A stretch of DNA of 64,000 nt from Xanthomarina spongicola (GCF_003148645.1 NZ_QGGP01000005.1:139219-203218); one strand, 5' to 3'; counted from the first letter of the stretch, positions 1 to 9,562 are shown. Notes: generated by a model not told the origin, from the sequence alone. Program-made: numbers and translations.

Positions 1-140
1 TCAATTTTTCGTGAGGCAAATTTAAGGAATATTGAAAGATTTTTTGGCATTTTAAGCACATTATAAGAATCTACAAATCAAAACAGCACTTACATTTGAT
101 TAGAGCTAAAGAATCCAAAACAAAATAATAGGCATAATAA

Positions 141-172
141 TTGAAATGTTCTTATTTGTAAAATTATCTTTG
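141..172 (+). promoter_or_regulatory. Putative Bacteroidota promoter for the DUF4197 gene
   Basis: TTG at 141-143 and TATCTTTG at 165-172 are separated by 21 bases. This matches the Bacteroidota housekeeping promoter pattern (TTG/TTTG, 19-21 bases, TAnnTTTG). The start codon follows 22 bases later. Confidence 0.55.
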
Positions 173-194
173 CTGAAAATTTTAAACCCAAAAC

Positions 195-902
195 ATGTTA
201 CGACAATTTATAGGATTCATTTTAATACTTAATATAACTGCTTGTGCAGAATTACAGGAGGTAGTTAATCAATTACCAGAAGGAACCACAAGCATAAGTA
301 ATACAGAAATTGCTGCAGGTTTGCGTGAAGCCCTTGATTATGGTATTGATAAGCAAGTTACTAAACTAACTCAAACAGATGGATTTTATAAAAATGATTT
401 AGTTAAAATATTGCTTCCAGAAGAACTACAAAAAGTTGATAAAGCACTTCGTGATATTGGATTAGGAAGTCTTGCAGATGAAGGTTTAAAAGTGCTTAAT
501 AGAGCTGCAGAAGATGCTGTTGGCACTGCCACACCAATATTTGTAAACGCTGTAAAAGATATTACATTTAGTGATGCAAAAGGCATTTTACTTGGAGCTG
601 ATGATGCAGCTACTCGCTATTTAGCTGGTAAAACGGAAAGTTCTTTATACTCTGAATTTCATCCGATAATAAATAGTTCTTTTCAGAAAGTTGGAGCAGA
701 CCAAATTTGGTCTAATTTAATTAACAAATACAACTCCATTCCTTTTACTACAAATGTGAATCCAAATTTAACAGATTATGTTACTGAAGAGGCTCTTAAA
801 GGTGTTTATAAAATGATTGCTGTTGAAGAAAAAGATATTAGAACCAAATATTCGTCCAGAACAACCAATTTGTTAAAACAAGTATTTGCTTTGCAAGATT
901 AA
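195..902 (+). CDS. DUF4197 family lipoprotein
   Basis: A 235-residue protein with a short hydrophobic N-terminus ending in a lipobox-like TAC-A (Cys at about residue 17), so it is probably a lipoprotein anchored in the cell envelope. The body is helical and matches my memory of the DUF4197 family: an N-terminal 'GLREAL' stretch, a middle 'IGLGSLADE' region and a C-terminal KYSSRTTNLLKQVF segment. Its biochemical role is unknown. It stands alone, with a good promoter just upstream and a strong hairpin terminator just downstream, so it is a single-gene transcript. The family assignment is fairly sure; function is not assigned. Confidence 0.8.
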   Translation: MLRQFIGFILILNITACAELQEVVNQLPEGTTSISNTEIAAGLREALDYGIDKQVTKLTQTDGFYKNDLVKILLPEELQKVDKALRDIGLGSLADEGLKVLNRAAEDAVGTATPIFVNAVKDITFSDAKGILLGADDAATRYLAGKTESSLYSEFHPIINSSFQKVGADQIWSNLINKYNSIPFTTNVNPNLTDYVTEEALKGVYKMIAVEEKDIRTKYSSRTTNLLKQVFALQD

Positions 903-989
903 AGAGCATTATGTTTTATACTCATTAAAAAACAAAACACTTTTGTATCTCCAAAAAAGTATAAAATAAGTAAATTAATTCTTAATATT

Positions 990-1020
990 AAATCGATTAT
1001 AGCTTAATCGATTTTTTTTT
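990..1020 (+). terminator. Rho-independent terminator after the DUF4197 gene
   Basis: A 10-bp stem (AAATCGATTA with TAATCGATTT, loop TAGCT) followed directly by a run of T. Confidence 0.85.
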
Positions 1021-1093
1021 ATTAACAAACTAATGATTTAACTTGCTGAATTCTATTAATTTAGATATATTTATTATTCAAAAGGTATGAGTA

Positions 1094-1294
1094 ATGGAAA
1101 ATTTATCTGAATTAAAAGCAAACCAAATCAGGTTACAACAACGCTACAAACAACTTATAGAACAGGCATATAACTTGCGACAAACAGATTGTGCTATGAG
1201 TGATATTTCAGAGTTTAGAGCTATTAAGCTTTTAAACAAACTGAACAGATTAAAATACTTAAGTAGAGAACCTGCAAAGCCATCTACTATTTAA
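1094..1294 (+). CDS. Small Lacal_2735-like protein
   Basis: A 66-residue soluble, charged, predicted all-helical protein. The pattern LQQRYKQLIEQAYNL followed by a second helix with LLNKLNRL resembles the small flavobacterial 'Lacal_2735 family', a group of about 60-residue proteins of unknown function. The ATG at 1094 follows AAGGTATGAGTA; an earlier ATG at 1087 is in another frame and closes after seven codons. It converges with the next gene, whose stop lies 2 bases away. Family membership is from memory and only moderately sure. Confidence 0.55.
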   Translation: MENLSELKANQIRLQQRYKQLIEQAYNLRQTDCAMSDISEFRAIKLLNKLNRLKYLSREPAKPSTI

Positions 1295-1296
1295 TT

Positions 1297-2088
1297 TTAG
1301 ACTAATGTCTCTCGTAGTAATTTAAAATATTGAAAAGATTTGGTTAGTCTAGAACCATACCAAGAAAACAATTCTCCATCAACCAACAATATTTTTGCTT
1401 GTTGAAATTTTAATTTAAGAGCTTTAACATGTTCTTCTTTAAATGGAAACGGTTCTGTTGAAAGCATGATAACTTCTACTTGATTATCCATATCATTTTC
1501 TAAATCAATTTCAGGATATCTCTCTAAATTTTCAAAGTAATTATCAAATTTCCCTATTGACATTAATGCATTTATAAACGTATTATTTCCAGCAATCATC
1601 CAGGGATTTTTCCAAATAAAATAAACAGTTTTTAATTGAGGTTGATCTTTAATAAAAACTTGAAATTCTTGCTGTTCCTTTTTAATTTTTGAAATTATAT
1701 TTTCAGCCTTATCTTTTACTAAAAACAGACTTCCATACATTTTAATTAATTCTAAACAATCTTCAATATTGTAAATGTCACTTAAATGAACTGGAGCTAT
1801 GTTCTCTAACTCCTCAATCATAGCTTTTGTATTTTCTTCTTTATTACACAAAATAATATCTGGATTAAGTGATATTATTTTATCTAAGTGAACTTGTTTT
1901 GTTCCACCAACTACTGTAACATTTGTGATAAGATGATGAGGATGCACACAGAATTTTGTAATTCCAACAAGTAATGATTCTAAACCTAAATCGTAAAGCA
2001 ATTCTGTTTGTGAAGGTACTAAAGAGACAATACGTTTAGGAATATAATCTATCTGTATACTTCTATTTAGTTGGTCTACTATAGTCAT
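1297..2088 (-). CDS. Cobalamin/siderophore-type ABC substrate-binding protein without signal peptide
   Basis: A 263-residue helical-backbone metal receptor of the BtuF/FhuD type. The family opening PKRIVSLVPSQTELLYDLG is at about residues 18-36, and an NPDIILCNKE-type strand lies at about 75-84. These proteins bind B12 or Fe-chelates and pass them to an inner-membrane permease. It starts directly in the mature fold (MTIVDQLNRSIQ), with no signal peptide or lipobox, so either it stays in the cytoplasm or export is unusual; this is common for flavobacterial members. The B12-dependent ribonucleotide reductase 2.5 kb away makes a B12 role attractive, but the ligand cannot be read from the sequence. 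Confidence 0.75.
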   Translation of the reverse strand: MTIVDQLNRSIQIDYIPKRIVSLVPSQTELLYDLGLESLLVGITKFCVHPHHLITNVTVVGGTKQVHLDKIISLNPDIILCNKEENTKAMIEELENIAPVHLSDIYNIEDCLELIKMYGSLFLVKDKAENIISKIKKEQQEFQVFIKDQPQLKTVYFIWKNPWMIAGNNTFINALMSIGKFDNYFENLERYPEIDLENDMDNQVEVIMLSTEPFPFKEEHVKALKLKFQQAKILLVDGELFSWYGSRLTKSFQYFKLLRETLV

Positions 2089-2174
2089 TATGAAGAAAAT
2101 TTATAATTAAAGAAAAAGATTGCCACATTTGGACTGCGCTCAATACTGGCTTGTTATTATTCCTCGAAATGAAA

Positions 2175-2990
2175 TTACTTATCTAAAATAAATTCCATTT
2201 CCTGCTGAAGTTCTTTTGCTTCTCTTGCTGCTGCTTGCGCAAAATCTTCTTGATTAGACGCATAAATAATGCCTCTTGAAGAATTGATAAGTAAGCCCAC
2301 ATTTTTGTTCATTCCGTATTTACAGACATCTTGCAAATTTCCACCTTGTGCACCAACTCCTGGCACTAATAAAAAACTATCTGGCACAAACTTTCTAATG
2401 TCAGCAAAGTATTCTGCTTTGGTTGCTCCAACAACATACATTAAGTTCTCTGAATTTTTCCAAGTTTTAGATGTTTCTAAAACCTGTTTGTATAATTCTT
2501 TTCCATCCACTTTTTTTGTCTGAAAATCGAAAGCACCTTCATTTGACGTTAAAGCCAACATAATAGTATGTTTATTCTCGAAAGCCAAAAAAGGCTCTAC
2601 AGAATCCTTTCCCATATAAGGTGCGACAGTCACACTATCAAAAGCCAAATCTTCGAAAAAAGCTTTTGCATACATGCTACTTGTGTTTCCAATATCTCCA
2701 CGTTTGGCATCAGCTATGGTAAAGATTTCTGGATGGGTTTCATTAAGATAGTTAATAGTTTTTTCTAAAGATTTCCATCCATTTATACCATAGGCTTCAT
2801 AAAAAGCCGTATTTGGTTTATAAGCGATACATAAGTGGTGTGTTGCATCTATTATGGCTTTATTAAATGAAAAAATTGGATCTTCTTCATTTAATAAGTG
2901 TTGTGGGATTTTATTTTTATCGACATCTAATCCAATACATAGAAAGGATTTCTTTTTTTTGATTTCTGAAATAAGTTGTAGTGTCGTCAT
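2175..2990 (-). CDS. pyrF: Orotidine-5'-phosphate decarboxylase
   Basis: A 271-residue type 2 (long-form) OMP decarboxylase, which converts OMP to UMP in the last step of de novo pyrimidine synthesis. The active-site block [10 protein letters not shown] (residues 94-103) holds the catalytic Asp-Lys pair. The N-terminal LCIGLDVD and the C-terminal phosphate-binding region [11 protein letters not shown] are also present. The length is normal for the PyrF2 subgroup. It lies 95 bases downstream of prfA on the same strand, an arrangement I recall from many Flavobacteriaceae, and may be cotranscribed with it. Confidence 0.95.
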   Translation of the reverse strand: MTTLQLISEIKKKKSFLCIGLDVDKNKIPQHLLNEEDPIFSFNKAIIDATHHLCIAYKPNTAFYEAYGINGWKSLEKTINYLNETHPEIFTIADAKRGDIGNTSSMYAKAFFEDLAFDSVTVAPYMGKDSVEPFLAFENKHTIMLALTSNEGAFDFQTKKVDGKELYKQVLETSKTWKNSENLMYVVGATKAEYFADIRKFVPDSFLLVPGVGAQGGNLQDVCKYGMNKNVGLLINSSRGIIYASNQEDFAQAAAREAKELQQEMEFILDK

Positions 2991-3000
2991 ACTCTATTTG

Positions 3001-3075
3001 CCACAAATTCACGAACGTTTAACTAATTCTTACTTAAACGAAATTCATTAAATAAAAATATTCGTGTATTAGTAG
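3001..3075. repeat. Intergenic imperfect inverted repeat between prfA and pyrF
   Basis: CACAAATTCACGAACG near 3003 and AATATTCGTGTATT near 3056-3070 form an imperfect inverted pair. Related words (ACACGAATGTTT) recur at about 39429. It resembles the 'attcgtg' intergenic repeats scattered through flavobacterial genomes. Confidence 0.4.
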
Positions 3076-3085
3076 CTATTTTTTT

Positions 3086-4162
3086 TTAAATCACGTCAGT
3101 ATTTGCTTTTAATTTCTCCGTATTTTCAGCTAACTGAAGTTCGTCAATAATTCGTTGTATATCGCCATTTACAATATTACTTAAATCGTATAAAGTAAGT
3201 CCAATTCTATGATCTGTTACACGACCTTGAGGATAGTTATACGTTCTAATTTTAGCACTTCTATCTCCAGAACTTACCATGGAACCACGTTTTTCGGCAT
3301 CTTCAGCATTCTTCTTAGCCAATTCAATATCATACAAACGTGAACGTAATACTTTAAAAGCTTTCTCTTTATTTTTATGTTGCGATTTTTGATCTTGACA
3401 TTGGGCTACTAAACCTGTAGGAACGTGAGTTAAACGCACTGCAGAATAGGTTGTGTTTACCGATTGACCACCAGGACCAGACGAACAGAAAAAATCGATA
3501 CGAACATCTTTAGGGTTAATCTCTACATCAAATTCTTCAGCTTCTGGAAACACCATAACTGTTGCTGCACTTGTATGTACACGTCCTTGAGTCTCGGTTT
3601 GTGGTACACGTTGTACACGATGTACTCCTGCTTCAAATTTTAGAGTTCCATAAACATCTTCACCAGTGACTTCAAATTGAATTTCTTTAAAACCACCATT
3701 TGTTCCTTCACTATAATCTACAGTATCTACTTTCCATCCTCTGCTTTCGCAATATTTGGTGTACATTCTAAATAAATCTCCTGCAAAAATACTAGCTTCA
3801 TCTCCACCAGTTCCTGCACGTAATTCTACCACAGCATTTTTAGAGTCTTCAGGATCTTTAGGGATTAATAAAAATTTAATCTCATCTTCTAATTTTGGAA
3901 TACCTTCTTTAGCTTCATCGTATTGCATTTTAGCCATATCTACCATTTCGGCATCGCTTCCATCTGCAATAATTTCTTCGGCTTCTTTAAGGTTTTCTGT
4001 AAGTTCTATATATTGCTCACGTTTATCCATTAATAAACGTAAATCTTTATATTCTTTGTTTAATTCTACATAGCGTTTTTGATCTGTAATAATATCTGGT
4101 TGGATTATTAAATCGCTAACCTCATCAAAACGCTGCTTTACTATTTGTAATTTATCTAACAT
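3086..4162 (-). CDS. prfA: Peptide chain release factor 1
   Basis: A 358-residue class I release factor that reads UAA/UAG and triggers peptidyl-tRNA hydrolysis. The GGQ catalytic motif is at residues 231-233 in the context [12 protein letters not shown], and the stop-codon recognition tripeptide is PQT at 187-189 in [10 protein letters not shown], the RF1-type position. The first 100 residues are the helical domain. Length is standard. A TATTTTTG box at 4184-4191 on the same strand lies 22 bases before the ATG and fits the -7 promoter element. pyrF follows downstream. Confidence 0.97.
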   Translation of the reverse strand: MLDKLQIVKQRFDEVSDLIIQPDIITDQKRYVELNKEYKDLRLLMDKREQYIELTENLKEAEEIIADGSDAEMVDMAKMQYDEAKEGIPKLEDEIKFLLIPKDPEDSKNAVVELRAGTGGDEASIFAGDLFRMYTKYCESRGWKVDTVDYSEGTNGGFKEIQFEVTGEDVYGTLKFEAGVHRVQRVPQTETQGRVHTSAATVMVFPEAEEFDVEINPKDVRIDFFCSSGPGGQSVNTTYSAVRLTHVPTGLVAQCQDQKSQHKNKEKAFKVLRSRLYDIELAKKNAEDAEKRGSMVSSGDRSAKIRTYNYPQGRVTDHRIGLTLYDLSNIVNGDIQRIIDELQLAENTEKLKANTDVI

Positions 4163-4183
4163 GTATCATTCTAAATTGTGTGT

Positions 4184-4191
4184 CAAAAATA
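4184..4191 (-). promoter_or_regulatory. Putative -7 element of the prfA promoter
   Basis: Minus-strand TATTTTTG matches TAnnTTTG, 22 bases before the prfA ATG. No clear -33 TTG is seen at the expected distance. Confidence 0.35.
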
Positions 4192-4286
4192 CGATAATTT
4201 ATGGATTTTAGAATTTTTTAGATTCTTCTATTTAAACCTAAATCAATTAACTAGAAATATTTTGTTAAAAAAGTCGTTTTCATACT

Positions 4287-4577
4287 ATGAAGCAGCATTT
4301 TGGAGCCATATTATTATTTTATAAGCCTTACGTTATTTGGTCGTTTATAATTAATATTGTGATTACTTTTGTGAATCCACAAATAATTCCTGCTATAATT
4401 ACAAAACTTTTTTTAACCATTTTATTATGGTATTTTCTAAACGAGTCTCATGCAAAACGGAAGCTTAATTTTTATAGAAATTTGGGCATTTCTTCTTTAA
4501 GACTTTTCTCTTCAATTTTTATAATTGATGTTTTACTAATGATAATTTATCTTTCTTTCATAAAAGTGTTTATATAA
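4287..4577 (+). CDS. Small membrane protein of unknown function
   Basis: A 96-residue, very hydrophobic protein with about three membrane segments (residues 17-32, 35-52 and 75-94) and a basic, charged stretch around 53-65 (NESHAKRKLNFYRN). It is not recognised. Alone on the plus strand between prfA and nrdJ, it converges with nrdJ and ends inside that gene's terminator region. The ATG follows a 125-base leader after prfA's divergent start. Composition and a clean frame support a real gene, but function is unknown. Confidence 0.6.
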   Translation: MKQHFGAILLFYKPYVIWSFIINIVITFVNPQIIPAIITKLFLTILLWYFLNESHAKRKLNFYRNLGISSLRLFSSIFIIDVLLMIIYLSFIKVFI

Positions 4578-4606
4578 AAAAAGGGAAGCTGTTACCAACT
4601 TCCCTA
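4576..4606 (-). terminator. nrdJ terminator
   Basis: On the minus strand GGGAAG pairs with CTTCCC across a 10-base loop and is followed by a T7 run, 23 bases after the nrdJ stop. Confidence 0.75.
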
Positions 4607-4628
4607 TTAAAATTAATTCTACAAAATA

Positions 4629-7187
4629 TTATCCACACTTAGAAGAACCACAATCTTTACAAGTTAAACATCCTTCTTGGTATATTAAGTTTTCTGAACT
4701 ACAATTAGTGCAGGATTGTCCTTTAGCTTTAGTTCCATCTTCCACATAACGTTTAAGTGCGCGAACCACTCCATTTTTCCATGTGTTAATAGATTCGCTA
4801 TCTAATTGTAAACTATTAATTAAATCAACAATTTTATCTATTGGCATACCATGACGTAACGTACTAGAAATTAATTTGGCATAGTTCCAGAATTCAGGAT
4901 TAAATTTATGAGATAAGCCTTCTATTGTTGTTTTATAACCTCTTTTATTTTGATACTGAAAATCGTAACGCGAAGTTCCATCTTCATTTCTATTTTTAAT
5001 AATCACTCCATTGTTTGCCCAACGTGGTATTAAGATACCATCTTCATCATCAGCTAAACCAGTAAATACTTCGTAAGGTTTTCCATCTATTAACCCAATA
5101 AATGCAATCCACTTTTCTTTATTATTCTGAAAACGAACCACATCTGCTTCTAAAACCTGAGGACGTTTTGTTGGAAAAGCTGTTAATAATTCTTGTGTAT
5201 CGTCTTCAGTTTTTTCTTCGTTAGAGATTAAGACTCCAGAACGAGAACCGTCTCTATAAACTGTAACACCTTTACAACCTGCTTCCCAGGCTTCCAAGTA
5301 TAGTTGCCCTACCAATTCTTCGGTAGCATCGTTTGGCAAATTGATTGTAACACTTATAGAATGATCCACCCATTTTTGAACAGCTCCTTGCATGCTTACT
5401 TTGCTCATCCAATCCACATCGTTAGAAGTGGCTTTGTAATAAGGCGATTTCTTAACCATAGCATCCAATTCTTTCTGGTCGTAATTATCTGAAACCTCAA
5501 AACCGTTTACTTCCATCCATTGTTTGAATCTATGGTGAAAAACCACATACTCTTCCCAAGAATCTCCAACTTCATCCACAAAATCTACACGTACGTTTTT
5601 ATCGTTTGGATTAACTTTTCTTCTACGTTTGTAAACAGGCATAAAAACAGGTTCTATTCCAGAAGATGTTTGCGTCATTAAACTAGTTGTTCCTGTTGGA
5701 GCAATTGTTAATAAAGCTATATTTCTTCTACCATGTTCCAGCATTTCATAATACAACTTGTCGTCTGCTTCTTTTAAACGTTGGATAAATGGATTATTTT
5801 TTTCACGTTCTGAATCGAAAATTTCGAAAGCACCTCTATCTTTTGCAGCATAAACAGATGCTCTATAAGCTTCAATACCTAATGTTTTATGAACTTTGAC
5901 AGAAAAAGCATTTCCTTTTTTGCTTCCATATTTAATACCTAAAGCTGCCAACATATCTCCTTCTGCAGTTATGCCAATTCCTGTTCTACGTCCTTCTCCT
6001 GCTTTCTTTTGAATATTTAACCACAGATTTCTTTCGGTTGCTTTTACTTCATCAACTTCTGGATCTGCATCAATTTTAGCAATAATTGCGTCTATTTTTT
6101 CAAGCTCTAAATCAATAATATCGTCCATGATGCGTTGTGCTACATGAATGTGTTTTTTAAATAACTCGAAATTAAATGAGGCTTTGTCTGTAAAGGGATT
6201 TTCTACATAAGAAAACAAGTTCATTGCTAATAAACGACAAGAATCGTAAGGACAAAGTGGTATTTCGCCACAAGGGTTTGTTGAAACTGTTTTATAACCT
6301 AAATCTGCATAGCAATCTGGAACAGATTCGTTTATAATGGTATCCCAAAACAAGATTCCTGGTTCTGCCGATTTCCATGCATTATGAACAATTTTTTTCC
6401 AAATTTTATTGGCTTCAATAGTTTTTGAAAACTTAGGGTTTTGACTGAATATTGGATATTTCTGAGTGTAAGTTGTATTTTCCTTTACAGCTTTCATGAA
6501 CTGATCGTCAATTCTTACTGAGACATTTGCTCCAGTGACTTTACCTTGCTCTAATTTAGCATCAATAAAATCTTCTGAATCTGGATGATTGATAGAAACT
6601 GATAGCATCAATGCTCCACGACGACCATCTTGCGCTACTTCGCGAGTAGAATTAGAATAACGTTCCATAAATGGAACAATTCCTGTGGAAGTTAAAGCAG
6701 AATTCTTTACAGGAGATCCTTTAGGACGAATGTGAGACAAATCGTGACCAACACCTCCACGACGTTTCATAAGTTGCACCTGCTCTTGGTCTATTTTCAT
6801 GATACCTCCATAGGAATCTGAATCACCATCGTTACCAATTACAAAACAGTTTGAAAGCGATGCAATTTGATATGGGTTACCAATTCCAGCCATCGGACTT
6901 CCTTGAGGTACGATATATTTAAAATCTTTGATTAGGTCGAAAATTTCTTTTTCAGATAATGGATTTGGATATCGCGATTCTACTCTTGCAATTTCTTTTG
7001 CAATACGTGAATGCATATCGTTTGGTGTTAACTCGTATAAATTGCCTTCAGAATCTTTTAAAGCATATTTATTTATCCATACGCGAGCAGCTAAATCGTC
7101 GCCTTTAAAATATTTTACAGAAGCTTCAAAGGCTTCATCTTGAGTGTAAGTAGGAGGAAGTACTTTTGGTTGGGTTTGTATTGACAT
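4629..7187 (-). CDS. nrdJ: Adenosylcobalamin-dependent (class II) ribonucleotide reductase
   Basis: An 852-residue class II reductase that makes deoxyribonucleotides with a B12-derived thiyl radical and does not need oxygen. It has an ATP-cone-like start, a NPCGEIPL active-site strand at about residue 300 with the Asn-Cys-Glu triad, a PTGTTSLM loop at about 495, and a C-terminal Cys-rich tail from about residue 823 (CTNC...CLTCKDC...KCG) that combines a zinc-ribbon-like pair with the redox cysteines that reload the active site. No class I or III reductase gene is in this window. The upstream region carries two palindromes (7223-7236 and 7263-7276), the second FNR-like, so oxygen-linked control is possible. 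Confidence 0.93.
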   Translation of the reverse strand: MSIQTQPKVLPPTYTQDEAFEASVKYFKGDDLAARVWINKYALKDSEGNLYELTPNDMHSRIAKEIARVESRYPNPLSEKEIFDLIKDFKYIVPQGSPMAGIGNPYQIASLSNCFVIGNDGDSDSYGGIMKIDQEQVQLMKRRGGVGHDLSHIRPKGSPVKNSALTSTGIVPFMERYSNSTREVAQDGRRGALMLSVSINHPDSEDFIDAKLEQGKVTGANVSVRIDDQFMKAVKENTTYTQKYPIFSQNPKFSKTIEANKIWKKIVHNAWKSAEPGILFWDTIINESVPDCYADLGYKTVSTNPCGEIPLCPYDSCRLLAMNLFSYVENPFTDKASFNFELFKKHIHVAQRIMDDIIDLELEKIDAIIAKIDADPEVDEVKATERNLWLNIQKKAGEGRRTGIGITAEGDMLAALGIKYGSKKGNAFSVKVHKTLGIEAYRASVYAAKDRGAFEIFDSEREKNNPFIQRLKEADDKLYYEMLEHGRRNIALLTIAPTGTTSLMTQTSSGIEPVFMPVYKRRRKVNPNDKNVRVDFVDEVGDSWEEYVVFHHRFKQWMEVNGFEVSDNYDQKELDAMVKKSPYYKATSNDVDWMSKVSMQGAVQKWVDHSISVTINLPNDATEELVGQLYLEAWEAGCKGVTVYRDGSRSGVLISNEEKTEDDTQELLTAFPTKRPQVLEADVVRFQNNKEKWIAFIGLIDGKPYEVFTGLADDEDGILIPRWANNGVIIKNRNEDGTSRYDFQYQNKRGYKTTIEGLSHKFNPEFWNYAKLISSTLRHGMPIDKIVDLINSLQLDSESINTWKNGVVRALKRYVEDGTKAKGQSCTNCSSENLIYQEGCLTCKDCGSSKCG

Positions 7188-7222
7188 GTCTTAGGATTAA
7201 TTTAAAAAATTTTACATTCTAT

Positions 7223-7236
7223 TTTACAATTGTAAA
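7223..7236. promoter_or_regulatory. 14-bp perfect palindrome upstream of nrdJ
   Basis: TTTACAATTGTAAA, 36 bases before the nrdJ start. It is a possible operator. No match to a known NrdR box is claimed. Confidence 0.35.
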
Positions 7237-7262
7237 TAACGTAAAAATTTTAAACTTGTAAC

Positions 7263-7276
7263 ATGATAAAAATCAT
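7263..7276. promoter_or_regulatory. FNR/CRP-like box upstream of nrdJ
   Basis: ATGATAAAAATCAT is a perfect dyad with the TGAT-N4-ATCA core typical of FNR-type regulators. It sits inside an outer dyad (CTTGTAA near 7255, TTACAAG near 7282). The same 12-base core occurs at 34151-34162. Confidence 0.4.
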
Positions 7277-7367
7277 AAAGTTTACAAGAAAAAATCGTAA
7301 ATATCTGTTTTTTAGACTTTTAAAAATTTATTAACAATAAAAAGTTAACAAATATTTTATTTTTTTT

Positions 7368-8321
7368 TTAAAAGTCAACAACTACACCTAAACCTAGTAT
7401 TTGCTTCCATTGTACCTTAGCTCCTTCATATTCATATGTATTTTCAACATCTGTTTCTGCAATTGTTTTTACATCATTATCATACTTAAGATGTGATCCA
7501 AAATTAGCTTTTATAAAACTATTTATTTTAAAATCGAAATTTATTTGCCAATCAACATCAATATTTCCAAAATCGTTTAAATAATCTGTATAAAAACTTA
7601 CATAATTAAAAAGCATCACATTTTCGAAAATTTGAGCTTCAAAAGTACTTGTTAAAAGAATTCCCACTTCATTTCTAACTCGCTCACCTTTTTCCACAAT
7701 ATTCCCTTCTTCATCGTAAACAGCAGGAGTTACTCCAAATGAGCCAGCATTTGCTAATTCATCATCTAAAACAAACGTAGTTTTCAATGTTAATGGAGAA
7801 AAATAAATTGAGAACCGATCTATATTTTTTCCATATTCCATACCTCCTCCTATAAATAAATATCCAGGAGCCATGAATTTTGACAACACATTAGTTTCAT
7901 CTGGATAATTATAACCTTCAGTAAATTGGGTTTTAAAATTAAACCTAGAAGAAAAATACCAATTAGTAAGTTCATCTTTTCTAAAACCTAAAGTAGAACT
8001 GATATCAATAATATCATCTGTTTTTCTTAAACCCTTACCCTCTTGTTTATTAACACCATAACGTGATATTAAAACATTATTCCAGATAAGATATTTATAA
8101 CGATACTTTAAAATACTTTCGAAATTAAATAATGCCGAAATGGAATTACTTCCACCTGCATTCCAATTAACAAAGGCAACTTCGCTTAAAAGAAGACTTG
8201 CCGTGTTTTTCTGGGTCCACTTTGGAATATTAATATTTTCTGTCTTAAAATATAAAGAGTCTGGTTGTGCAATTACAAATTGAAAACTAATAAAAGATAT
8301 AATGAATATAATTTTCTTCAT
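7368..8321 (-). CDS. DUF3078 family outer-membrane protein
   Basis: A 317-residue protein with a cleavable signal peptide (MKKIIFIISFISFQFVIAQ, cut near residue 18-19) and a body of alternating aromatic/polar strands ending in LGVVVDF, typical of an outer-membrane beta-barrel. The early motif 'FVNWNAGGSNSISALFN' is the DUF3078 hallmark as I know it. Function is unknown. It lies 22 bases downstream of purM on the same strand, so it is probably cotranscribed with it. Confidence 0.8.
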   Translation of the reverse strand: MKKIIFIISFISFQFVIAQPDSLYFKTENINIPKWTQKNTASLLLSEVAFVNWNAGGSNSISALFNFESILKYRYKYLIWNNVLISRYGVNKQEGKGLRKTDDIIDISSTLGFRKDELTNWYFSSRFNFKTQFTEGYNYPDETNVLSKFMAPGYLFIGGGMEYGKNIDRFSIYFSPLTLKTTFVLDDELANAGSFGVTPAVYDEEGNIVEKGERVRNEVGILLTSTFEAQIFENVMLFNYVSFYTDYLNDFGNIDVDWQINFDFKINSFIKANFGSHLKYDNDVKTIAETDVENTYEYEGAKVQWKQILGLGVVVDF

Positions 8322-8343
8322 TAAACCGAAATTTAAAAAATAA

Positions 8344-9522
8344 CTAATAAATAAACTCTCCGAATTCGCTTGAGATGGTTAATTGTTTCTCTTTTGAAGC
8401 TTCAACTCTACCAATTATTTTAGCATCTACATGAAAAGATTTAGAGATAGTAATAATGTCTTGAGCGACTTCTGGAGACACATATAACTCCATTCTATGA
8501 CCACAATTAAACACTTGATACATTTCCTTCCAGTCTGTCTTAGATTGCTCTTGAATAAGTTTAAACAATGGAGGCACTGAGAACATATTATCTTTTATAA
8601 TATGAAGATTATCTATAAAATGAAGTATTTTGGTTTGAGCTCCACCACTACAATGGATCATTCCATGAATGGTATTGCTATTGTATTTTGATAATATCTT
8701 TTTAATAATTGGTGCATAAGTTCTGGTAGGAGATAACACCAATTTACCAGCATCTAAAGGAGCATTTTCAACCGAATCTGTAAGTTTCATTTGACCAGAA
8801 TACACCAATTCTTCAGGAACTGAATCATCAAAACTTTCAGGATATTTATCAGCTAAGTATTTATGAAACACATCGTGTCTTGCAGAAGTTAACCCATTAG
8901 AACCCATTCCACCATTATACTCTTTTTCATAAGATGCTTGTCCAAATGATTCTAATCCAACAATAACATCTCCAGCTTGTATATTAGCATTATCAATAAC
9001 TTCACTACGTTTTATTCTAGCTGTAACCGTAGAATCTACAATAATGGTACGAACTAAATCGCCAACGTCGGCAGTTTCACCACCTGTTGAGTGAATAGTT
9101 ACACCATACGATTTAAGGTCTGAAATAAGCTCTTCTGTTCCATTAATAATAGCAGCAATAACCTCACCAGGAATTAGATTTTTATTTCTACCGATTGTTG
9201 AAGACAGCATAATATTATCTGTAGCACCAACGCAAAGTAAATCGTCAATATTCATAATTAGAGCATCTTGAGCTATGCCTTTCCAAACTGAAAGATCTCC
9301 TGTTTCTTTCCAGTACATATAAGCTAACGCACTTTTTGTACCTGCTCCATCTGCATGCATAACCAAACAATAATCTAAATTATTTGATAAATAATCTGGC
9401 ACTATTTTACAAAAGGCTTTAGGAAAAAGCCCTTTATCGATATCTTTTATGGCATTATGAACATCTTCTTTTGAAGCTGAAACTCCTCTTTGGGAATACC
9501 TTTTGCTTATTTCTTCACTCAT
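8344..9522 (-). CDS. purM: Phosphoribosylformylglycinamidine cyclo-ligase (AIR synthetase)
   Basis: A 392-residue PurM-superfamily ATP-dependent enzyme that closes FGAM to AIR in purine synthesis. Seen are the N-terminal YSQRGVSASKEDV, the DGAGTKSALAY strand at about residue 58, the MNIDDLLCVGA metal/ATP segment at about 90, and the GGETADVGDLV glycine loop at about 146. It is longer than the roughly 345-residue proteobacterial enzyme, but this length is usual in Bacteroidota. It heads a leftward pair with the DUF3078 gene. Confidence 0.9.
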   Translation of the reverse strand: MSEEISKRYSQRGVSASKEDVHNAIKDIDKGLFPKAFCKIVPDYLSNNLDYCLVMHADGAGTKSALAYMYWKETGDLSVWKGIAQDALIMNIDDLLCVGATDNIMLSSTIGRNKNLIPGEVIAAIINGTEELISDLKSYGVTIHSTGGETADVGDLVRTIIVDSTVTARIKRSEVIDNANIQAGDVIVGLESFGQASYEKEYNGGMGSNGLTSARHDVFHKYLADKYPESFDDSVPEELVYSGQMKLTDSVENAPLDAGKLVLSPTRTYAPIIKKILSKYNSNTIHGMIHCSGGAQTKILHFIDNLHIIKDNMFSVPPLFKLIQEQSKTDWKEMYQVFNCGHRMELYVSPEVAQDIITISKSFHVDAKIIGRVEASKEKQLTISSEFGEFIY

Positions 9523-9562
9523 GAAATTGAATTGAAATGCAAAAGTAAGAATTGTAATTTAC

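Noticed and set aside
1..50. Minus-strand frame open to the left edge (ATG at 50, MPKNLSIFLKFASRKI)
   Set aside because: Only 16 codons are in the window and no family is recognisable; not enough to call a partial gene.
2110..2174. Degenerate intergenic repeat between pyrF and the binding-protein gene
   Set aside because: It has words (GATTGCCAC, CCTCGAAATGA) like common flavobacterial repeats, but the element is too decayed to define.
7188..7367. Cobalamin riboswitch before nrdJ
   Set aside because: No B12-box-like sequence or extended leader structure was seen, only short palindromes.
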